The translations under genes and the position numbers were made by a program. Of a stretch of DNA of 38,793 nucleotides, positions 32,503 to 38,793 are shown piece after piece. Every line of letters begins with the position of its first letter. The first letter of the stretch is position 1. A model generated the notes under the pieces. That model ran no database searches and was not told the origin of the DNA. It saw only the letters and a program-made list of their open reading frames with translations. Source of the DNA: JAQVSH01 sp964451605 (GTDB lineage Bacteria > Bacteroidota > Bacteroidia > Bacteroidales > UBA4181); assembly GCA_964451605.1 (NCBI GenBank), contig CAYVJA010000022.1:1-38793 (forward strand). Reading direction: 5' to 3'.

Positions 32503-34467
32503 ATGAAATATCTCAATTTCGACAAGGCCCAACTGGTGAATCTGGAGTATTCCACCAGTCGTGAATTTATCCGCACCAACAGGTCGGGTTCGTATGCCTC
32601 CTCCTCCATCATAGGGTGTAATACCCGAAAGTATCATGGTTTGCTGGTCAGTCCGGTGTCCTCTTTGGGAGGCGAGCGTTTTGTCTTTCTTTCGTCGCTC
32701 GACGAAACGGTGATCCAGCATGATGCCGAATTTAATCTGGCTATTCATAAGTATGGTCCCGAGACCTACTTCCCCAAAGGGCATAAGTATGTGGTTGATT
32801 ATGAAATTGATTACATCCCCAAAATTACCTTCCGTGTGGGTGGAGTGTTACTGACCAAAGAGTTCATCATGATTGATGAGCGTGATCAGATTATGGTGAA
32901 ATATACCCTGTGCGATGCCCATTCGCCCACAAGGCTTCGTCTCCGGCCTTTGCTGGCTAATCGGGGTATTCACGAACTGTCGCATGCCAATATCTATGCC
33001 AACAGCAAGGTGTCTTTTATTCCTAACGGCATCAGCAGTCAGATGTATACGGCTCTTCCCCCTCTTCATATGCAGATGTCGAAGGCGTGCGATTTTGTAC
33101 AGATTCCCGACTGGTACTACGGCATAGAGTACTACAAAGAGCAGGACCGGGGGTACGATTACAAAGAGGATCTCTTCACGCCCGGATATTTCGAGATGGA
33201 ATTGAAGAAGGGCGAAAGCGTACTCTTCTCTGCCAGTCTGCATGATGAGGCTCCTGCCGGTTTCGGACGAAAGTTTGCCGCGTCTTTAAAGACCCGTGTA
33301 CTGCGGATCGACTTTTTTTCATGCATGCAGAATGCTGCACAGCAGTTTGTTGTCAGAAGAGAGGGGAAAACCGATATCATTGCCGGGTATCCCTGGTTCG
33401 GCTCATGGGGTCGGGATACCTTTATAGCACTTCCCGGCATTACATTGACTTTGGGCGATGTCAAGACCTGTAAAGATGCCATCGATACCATGGTGAAACG
33501 AATGGATGGCGGTCTCTTCCCGAATATGGGTGGCCATGAAGCCCCTGCTTTTAATTCGGCCGACGCCCCACTCTGGTTTTTTCAGACCCTGCAAAAGTAC
33601 GCACGGGCCACCAGTCCGGAGGATGTGTGGAAGTTGTATAAGAAGCCGATGAAGGCTATCCTTGAAGGTTTCCGGAAAGGGCTCCCCTTTAACATCGCTA
33701 TGCATCCCAACGGACTCATCTGGCAGGGTGCCGAAGGGAAGGCATTAACCTGGATGGATGCGGTTGTGCATGGTGAGCCTGTTACACCTCGTCGTGGTTA
33801 TGCAGTAGAGCTCAATCTGTTATGGTACAATGCCGTTTGCTGGTATCTGGAGTTGGCCCGTGCTGCCGGCGATAATCGTGAGGTGGCTCAGTGGGAGTCT
33901 GTTCCCGCATTGACTGCCGCCTCTTTTATGAAACTGTTCTGGCTCGACGACCGGGGATATCTTGCCGATTGTTCAGACGGCAAGCAGCCTGACACCTCTA
34001 TCCGACCCAACCAGATCTTTGCTGTTTCGCTTCCCTTCTCGCCATTACAACCGGAACAGCAGAAGTCGGTACTTGACGTGGTTACTGCCGAACTTCTTAC
34101 GCCTCGCGGTCTCCGAACCCTTTCTCCCCGTGATGAGGCCTACAAGGGAATTTACGACGGCGATCAACCTACCCGCGACAGCGCCTATCATCAGGGCACA
34201 GTATGGCCGTGGTTGCTCGAACCTTACTGTGAAGGTTATCTGAAGATGAACAAACGTTCCGGCCATCTCTTTTTACATAAACTCGTGGAAGGCTTTGCCG
34301 AAGAGATGACCATTCACGGTATCGGAACCATTTCGGAGATTTACAATGGCGACCCTCCACATGTGGGACGAGGTGCCATCTCACAGGCCTGGAGTGTGGG
34401 TGCATTGCTTTCTATTATGCAAATGGCCGGGATGATTAAGACGAAAATAAAAGATTCTAAAGAATAG
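32503..34467 (+). CDS. Glycogen debranching enzyme (amylo-alpha-1,6-glucosidase type)
   Basis: A 654-residue debranching-enzyme family protein. The N-terminal beta domain has the signature FIRTNRSGSYASSSIIGCNT followed by RKYHGLLVSP. The C-terminal (alpha/alpha)6 domain has GYPWFGSWGRDTFIALPGI, FNSADAPLWFF, GLRTLSPRDEAYKG and AYHQGTVWPWLLEPY, matching amylo-alpha-1,6-glucosidases (GH133-type). By family it removes alpha-1,6 branches from glycogen in the cytoplasm. It heads the glycogen cluster and lies 4 bp before the GT4 gene. Confidence 0.92.
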   Translation: MKYLNFDKAQLVNLEYSTSREFIRTNRSGSYASSSIIGCNTRKYHGLLVSPVSSLGGERFVFLSSLDETVIQHDAEFNLAIHKYGPETYFPKGHKYVVDYEIDYIPKITFRVGGVLLTKEFIMIDERDQIMVKYTLCDAHSPTRLRLRPLLANRGIHELSHANIYANSKVSFIPNGISSQMYTALPPLHMQMSKACDFVQIPDWYYGIEYYKEQDRGYDYKEDLFTPGYFEMELKKGESVLFSASLHDEAPAGFGRKFAASLKTRVLRIDFFSCMQNAAQQFVVRREGKTDIIAGYPWFGSWGRDTFIALPGITLTLGDVKTCKDAIDTMVKRMDGGLFPNMGGHEAPAFNSADAPLWFFQTLQKYARATSPEDVWKLYKKPMKAILEGFRKGLPFNIAMHPNGLIWQGAEGKALTWMDAVVHGEPVTPRRGYAVELNLLWYNAVCWYLELARAAGDNREVAQWESVPALTAASFMKLFWLDDRGYLADCSDGKQPDTSIRPNQIFAVSLPFSPLQPEQQKSVLDVVTAELLTPRGLRTLSPRDEAYKGIYDGDQPTRDSAYHQGTVWPWLLEPYCEGYLKMNKRSGHLFLHKLVEGFAEEMTIHGIGTISEIYNGDPPHVGRGAISQAWSVGALLSIMQMAGMIKTKIKDSKE

Positions 34468-34471
34468 CTGT

Positions 34472-35773
34472 ATGAAAGTTTTAATGTTTGGATGGGAGTT
34501 TCCTCCGCATATCTCCGGTGGCCTGGGCACCGCCTGTTACGGTCTTACCAGGGGATTGTCGGTATTGCCCGATATGGAGGTGTCCTTTGTTGTTCCCAAA
34601 AGTTTTGGCGATGAAGATCAGCGATTTACTCGCCTGATTGGGGCAAACAATATCCCCGTAATGCAAAAGAAGGTTCACATTGAAGGCTTTCTGAAAGAAC
34701 TTACCAAGATTGAGGTGGGGGTCAATGTTTTCCCCTACATAGATCCCGAGGAGTATGCCAAATTTCCGGTTGAAACCTGGCTCGAAAGCAATCGTTATAT
34801 CACTACCGATTCCAGTGGCCGCTTTACGTTTGAGGGAGGGTACGGGTCCTCACTGATGCAGGAGATTTCGAAATATGCTCTGGTGGCCTCGACTCTGGCT
34901 GCCGAAGAGCAGTTCGACATCATTCATGCCCACGATTGGCTCTGCTACCCGGCCGGAATTGCAGCAAAACAGATATCGGGAAAACCTTTGGTGTTGCATG
35001 TTCATGCCACCGACTTCGACAGGAGTGGCGGATCGGTAAATCCCGCAGTTTTCGACATTGAAAAATCGGGTATGGAGATGGCCGATCGGATTATCACTGT
35101 GAGTAACCTGACCCGCAATACGGTGATTGAAAAATACGGCATTCCGGCCGAGAAGGTGATTACTGTCTACAATGCAGTCGAGCCGGTTGTCTTTAAGGAG
35201 AATATCTCTATCGAGAAGGGATTCAATGAAAAGGTTGTAACCTTCCTGGGACGGATTACCATGCAGAAAGGGCCGGAATATTTTATCGAAGCGGCCAATC
35301 TGGTGCTGAAAAAAATGGAAAACGTCCGTTTTGTGATGGCCGGCAGCGGCGACATGATGCCAAAAATGGTGCGAAGAGCAGCGCGTTTGGGTATTATGGA
35401 CCACTTCCATTTTACCGGTTTTTTGCGCGGCGACGATGTCTATCGGATGCTTTACCTGAGCGATGTCTACGTAATGCCCTCCGTGTCTGAGCCCTTTGGT
35501 ATATCGCCGCTTGAGGCCATGCAGTCGAGTGTGCCGGTAATCATATCGCATCAGTCGGGCGTGGCCGAGGTTCTCAAACATGCCATTAAAATTGATTTCT
35601 GGGATACCCATGCCATGGCCGATGCAATCTACGGAATCCTTAACTATCCGGCACTTCACGGCTTCTTTAAGACACACGGTAAAGAGGAGGTCGATAATCT
35701 GAAATGGGAAAACTCCGCTATAAATGTTCGTGAAGTCTATTACAGTGCATTGGGTCTTCCCTCTGCATTATAA
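34472..35773 (+). CDS. GT4-type glycosyltransferase, glycogen cluster
   Basis: A 433-residue GT-B glycosyltransferase of GT4/GT5-like type. The N-terminus MFGWEFPPHISGGLGTACYG holds the Gly-rich acceptor/donor loop. IIHAHDWL follows, and the C-terminal half has VTFLGRITMQKGPEYFIEAA and the E-x7-E motif EPFGISPLE. By family it uses a nucleotide-sugar donor. Its place between a debranching enzyme and a GH57 protein suggests glucan synthesis or elongation, but donor and acceptor are inferred. The cluster also holds a GT3 synthase, so this may be a primer-forming or accessory enzyme. Confidence 0.87.
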   Translation: MKVLMFGWEFPPHISGGLGTACYGLTRGLSVLPDMEVSFVVPKSFGDEDQRFTRLIGANNIPVMQKKVHIEGFLKELTKIEVGVNVFPYIDPEEYAKFPVETWLESNRYITTDSSGRFTFEGGYGSSLMQEISKYALVASTLAAEEQFDIIHAHDWLCYPAGIAAKQISGKPLVLHVHATDFDRSGGSVNPAVFDIEKSGMEMADRIITVSNLTRNTVIEKYGIPAEKVITVYNAVEPVVFKENISIEKGFNEKVVTFLGRITMQKGPEYFIEAANLVLKKMENVRFVMAGSGDMMPKMVRRAARLGIMDHFHFTGFLRGDDVYRMLYLSDVYVMPSVSEPFGISPLEAMQSSVPVIISHQSGVAEVLKHAIKIDFWDTHAMADAIYGILNYPALHGFFKTHGKEEVDNLKWENSAINVREVYYSALGLPSAL

Positions 35774-35812
35774 CATACAGATACTGTTGTTCCATCTACA
35801 AACTACACCCCT

Positions 35813-37078
35813 ATGAAAAAAGTAGTCCTTTGTTTTCAGATACATCAGCCCTTACGTTTGAAGAGATACCGTTTCTTTGATCTGGGCACCGATCATTACT
35901 ACTACGACGATTATGCCAATGAGGCCCGTATCAGGAATCTTGCCGAGCACGCATACCTTCCGGCAAACAAGGTGCTTCTCGATGCGATAGCCCGTTTTGG
36001 AAAGCAGTTTAAGGTGGCTTTTGCGATTTCCGGGACTGCGCTTGATCAGTTCGAACTCTATGCTCCCGAATTGATAGAGAGCTTTAAAGCGATGGCGGCC
36101 AGCGGGTCGGTTGAGTTCCTGGGTATGCCCGAGAACCACTCTCTCTCTTTCATGGGACATAAAGAGGTCTTTGTTGAGGAGGTTAAGCAGCACTCCAAGC
36201 GGATTAAACGCTATTTTGGACAGCAGCCTGTCTCTTTTTTCAACACCCAGATGATCTATTCGAACGAAATTGGGAACACCGTTTTTGATTTGGGCTTTCA
36301 GAATGTAGTCACTGAGGGGGCAAAACATGTTCTGGGCTGGAAGAGCCCCAACTACCTCTATTCGAATGCTGCCAATCCCCGCCAGAGACTTCTTCTGCGC
36401 AATGGGATTCTCAGTGACGATATTGCCTTTAACTTTTCGAATCCCGACTGGGTAGAGTTTCCGCTAACCGCCGATAAATTTGCCCGTTGGCTGGCTTCAG
36501 GCAGTCAACAGGAGGAGAATCTTGTGCTGGCTATCGACTATGGTGCTTTTGGCGAGAGAAATCCTTACTCAAGCGGCATTTTCGACTTTCTCCGCTATCT
36601 CCCTGCCGAGATTATTGCCAATCCTGCGCTCCAAATGGCCACGCCCTCCGAGGTGGCATCTACCAATCAATCGGTTGGGTCGCTAAACGTAGAGCAACCC
36701 ATTTCCTGGGCCGACGAGGAGAAGGATCTTACTGCCTGGCTGGGGAACGAATTGCAGCAGGAGGCCTTCAATAAGTTGTACGAGCTTTCTCCCAAAATTG
36801 GCTCGATTAAAGATCCCGAAATTTTGATGGATTGGAAGTACTTGCAGAATAGCAACCATATGCGTTTCATGAGTACGAAATTTTTCTCTACCGGGAAGAT
36901 TTTCACTGTAGCCAATCCCTACGAATCGCCCTACGATGCCTTTATTAATTATATGAATATTCTGAGCGATTTCGCCCTTCGGGTCGATCGAGCACTCGAG
37001 GACAAACCCATTCGGCAAAAGAAGCAACCGGCTTCAGATCAAGGTGTAAAGCGGAGAGCAAAGGCCTCCGGACGCTAG
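35813..37078 (+). CDS. GH57 alpha-amylase-like protein, catalytic Glu replaced by Gln
   Basis: A 421-residue GH57-family protein. Motif 1 is HQPLR (residues 11-15), and the motif-2 region is GSVEFLGMPENHSLSF. Motif 3 reads FFNTQMIYSNEIG, where active GH57 alpha-amylases have NTEL, so the nucleophile is Gln146 (codon CAG at 36248-36250). Motif 4 is AIDYGAFGERN: the acid/base Asp242 is present, but the usual DYETFGE is altered to DYGAFGE. This places it with the alpha-amylase-like GH57 homologues described from Bacteroidetes that lack one or both catalytic residues. It may bind or remodel glucan without hydrolysing it. It lies 39 bp after the GT4 gene. Confidence 0.88.
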   Translation: MKKVVLCFQIHQPLRLKRYRFFDLGTDHYYYDDYANEARIRNLAEHAYLPANKVLLDAIARFGKQFKVAFAISGTALDQFELYAPELIESFKAMAASGSVEFLGMPENHSLSFMGHKEVFVEEVKQHSKRIKRYFGQQPVSFFNTQMIYSNEIGNTVFDLGFQNVVTEGAKHVLGWKSPNYLYSNAANPRQRLLLRNGILSDDIAFNFSNPDWVEFPLTADKFARWLASGSQQEENLVLAIDYGAFGERNPYSSGIFDFLRYLPAEIIANPALQMATPSEVASTNQSVGSLNVEQPISWADEEKDLTAWLGNELQQEAFNKLYELSPKIGSIKDPEILMDWKYLQNSNHMRFMSTKFFSTGKIFTVANPYESPYDAFINYMNILSDFALRVDRALEDKPIRQKKQPASDQGVKRRAKASGR

Positions 37079-37152
37079 TTTAGCCACTCTCTCGGGCCAT
37101 TTTCATCGGGCTGCATCGGGCGATATCCCATGCAGGGTGCTCTTAATATGCG

Positions 37153-37160
37153 TATATTTG
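37153..37160 (+). promoter_or_regulatory. -7 box for the glycogen synthase gene
   Basis: TATATTTG matches TAnnTTTG in the 132-bp gap before the GT3 gene, 50 nt from its ATG. No TTG is seen at the usual distance. It may give the synthase separate expression from the genes upstream. Confidence 0.48.
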
Positions 37161-37210
37161 CCGACGAGCAAATCGATTTTGCTTCTATTCCTTAGTAATC
37201 AATTATTTCT

Positions 37211-38793
37211 ATGAAACCCGACTATATATTTGAAACCAGCTGGGAGGTATGCAACAAAGTGGGCGGCATCCACACCGTTGTCTCAACCAAAGCTCTGAGT
37301 CTTCTGCATGAATATAAGAGCAACTATATGGTAATCGGCCCCGATGTGTGGCGCGAGACCGACGATAATACCGAATTTGTGGAGGATCTCCACCTTCTGA
37401 AGGCCTGGCGTGAGAAGGCGCAGTCGGAAGGATTGCGTTGCAGGGTGGGAAGGTGGAATATCGAGGGTCGTCCCATTGCCATTCTGGTAGAGTATCAGTC
37501 GCTTGCTATGCAGAAAGACCAGATATTTGCCGAGTTCTGGGAGTCCTATAAACTCGACTCGATTTCGGGGCAGTGGGATTATGTAGAGCCCTGCCTTTTT
37601 GGCTACGCGGCCGGTAAGGTTATTGAAAGCTTTCTCCGCTTTTCCGTATCGGGAGGTGAGAAGGTGGTGGCACAATTCCACGAGTGGATGACCGGATCGG
37701 GCATTCTCTACCTGAAGAAACATGCTCCCGAGGTAGCTACGGTTTTTTCTACCCACGCAACCGTTTTGGGCCGCGCCGTTGCCGGTAACGGTCAACCCCT
37801 GTATGGGATGCTGTCATCGTACGAACCGAACCGAAAGGCCGAAGAGTTTGGCGTGGTGGCCAAACAATCGATGGAGTCGATCTCCGCTGCCGAAACTGAC
37901 TGTTTTGCTACAGTAAGTGAGATTACCGGTGCAGAGTGTGTGCAGTTTTTGGGGAAACCGGCCGATATTGTAACGCCGAATGGTTTTGAAGACTCATTTG
38001 TTCCTAAAGGTGAGGCGTTTACAGAGGGAGTGTTATCGGCGCGGAAAAAATTGCTTCAGGTTTCAAAAGCCCTTTTCGGATCGGTTTCGGATAACCCATT
38101 TTTCGTGGGAATCGGAGGCAGATACGAGTTCAAAAATAAAGGTATCGATCTTTTTATCGATGCCATGAAGGCCCTTTCGGAAGGAGAGTCGCCTGCACGC
38201 GAAGTGATTGCTCTCCTGCTTATCCCTGCCAACCATTACGGGGCGCGGAAAGATATCCAACAGATTCTCACAGACGGGGGGATGCCCCATGTGGGCAACA
38301 AATACCTGACTCACAACCTTCATGATGCCGATTTCGACGCCATTCTCCGAAGGATTGGGCACGACGGCCTGCTGAATCTCCCCGAAAGTAAGGTAAAGAT
38401 TATGTTTGTTCCCTGTTATCTGAACGGGAACGACGGCATCTTCAATCTAACCTACTATCAGCTCCTGATGGGGCTCGATATGACTGTATTCCCCTCCTAT
38501 TACGAACCTTGGGGATATACCCCCCTTGAAAGCCTTGCTTTTCACGTACCCACTATCACAACTACCCTTGCCGGTTTCGGGCTGTGGGTAAAAAAACACC
38601 TTGCCGGTTCGGAAGAGGGGGTAAAAGTGATTGAGCGCAACGATACAAACGATGCCTTTGTGGTGAGTGCGATAAGCCGTTATATCCGTGAGGCCACCCA
38701 CTGGAACGAAAAAGAGATTGAGAAGGCCCGTAAAGCGGCTTTCAATGCCTCGCGTATTGCTCTGTGGAAGAATTTTGTTGAATTCTATTACGA
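37211..38793 (+). CDS. GT3-family glycogen synthase (partial, runs off window)
   Basis: The frame is open from ATG 37211 to the window end (527 codons, no stop). The N-terminus FETSWEVCNKVGGIHTVVST resembles fungal and animal glycogen synthase (GT3), where the Lys before VGG binds the phosphate region. Further GT3 features are FHEWMTGSGILYLK, FSTHATVLGRAVAGNG, IGGRYEFKNKGIDLFIDAM and FPSYYEPWGYTPLES, which holds the E-x7-E catalytic motif near residue 430. It elongates alpha-1,4-glucan, in this family typically from UDP-glucose. GT3 is mainly eukaryotic but occurs in Bacteroidetes. The full protein is expected to be only slightly longer. Confidence 0.93.
   Translation, partial: MKPDYIFETSWEVCNKVGGIHTVVSTKALSLLHEYKSNYMVIGPDVWRETDDNTEFVEDLHLLKAWREKAQSEGLRCRVGRWNIEGRPIAILVEYQSLAMQKDQIFAEFWESYKLDSISGQWDYVEPCLFGYAAGKVIESFLRFSVSGGEKVVAQFHEWMTGSGILYLKKHAPEVATVFSTHATVLGRAVAGNGQPLYGMLSSYEPNRKAEEFGVVAKQSMESISAAETDCFATVSEITGAECVQFLGKPADIVTPNGFEDSFVPKGEAFTEGVLSARKKLLQVSKALFGSVSDNPFFVGIGGRYEFKNKGIDLFIDAMKALSEGESPAREVIALLLIPANHYGARKDIQQILTDGGMPHVGNKYLTHNLHDADFDAILRRIGHDGLLNLPESKVKIMFVPCYLNGNDGIFNLTYYQLLMGLDMTVFPSYYEPWGYTPLESLAFHVPTITTTLAGFGLWVKKHLAGSEEGVKVIERNDTNDAFVVSAISRYIREATHWNEKEIEKARKAAFNASRIALWKNFVEFYY

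Noticed and set aside
34850..35677. 275-codon open frame on the minus strand
   Set aside because: Antisense to the GT4 gene, His-rich composition without motifs; a shadow frame.

Overview
The window looks like chromosomal DNA from a Bacteroidetes bacterium, most likely order Bacteroidales; the genus cannot be fixed from sequence alone. The evidence is the recurrent TAnnTTTG (-7) promoter boxes with TTTG/TTG about 19-22 nt upstream, the general lack of Shine-Dalgarno sequences, Bacteroidetes-type families (DUF4290, the DUF4369-thioredoxin lipoprotein, the KETAHQLGTP-type histidine kinase, DUF2723) and a GT3 glycogen synthase. Most of the window is housekeeping sequence with tight gene packing. 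There is no CRISPR array, transposase, integrase or phage gene.

Left part (1-7.2 kb): a short palindromic repeat at the edge, an alpha/beta hydrolase, a convergent Gfo/Idh/MocA oxidoreductase with a twin-arginine leader, then a five-gene minus-strand operon of heterodisulfide-reductase-like redox proteins. In transcription order these are HdrC-like, HdrB-like, short HdrA-like, small HdrC-like, and a membrane-anchored HdrE/HdrD fusion. It looks like a membrane-bound thiol/disulfide or electron-carrier:quinone oxidoreductase of unknown substrate.

Middle left (7.3-15.4 kb): a catalytic/non-catalytic M16 peptidase pair and a CPBP membrane protease. A minus-strand run follows: flippase, RNase HII, LPS-core-type kinase, RNase HI. 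Next come tRNA-His with its own promoter and terminator, and a ubiX gene preceded by a sirtuin gene that has suffered a large frameshifting internal deletion.

Middle (15.5-27.2 kb): a GT117/DUF2723 membrane protein, ribF, ahcY, a Rieske-like lipoprotein, a small membrane-anchored hypothetical protein, greA with a terminator-bearing leader, a HIT protein, an orphan histidine kinase, a U32 peptidase-family protein, and an MlaE/MlaF pair without an MCE gene. A tiny winged-helix protein closes this block.

Right part (27.2-38.8 kb): cell-envelope genes (ddh for meso-DAP, DUF4290, murA with Asp in place of the fosfomycin-target Cys, lpxH, a TlpA-like lipoprotein), then a plus-strand glycogen cluster. 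That cluster holds a debranching enzyme, a GT4 glycosyltransferase, a GH57 alpha-amylase-like protein whose catalytic Glu is Gln, and a GT3 glycogen synthase cut by the window end.

The points most worth following up are the Hdr-like cluster and its degenerate HdrB, the internally deleted sirtuin, the greA leader terminator, and the GH57 active-site substitution.
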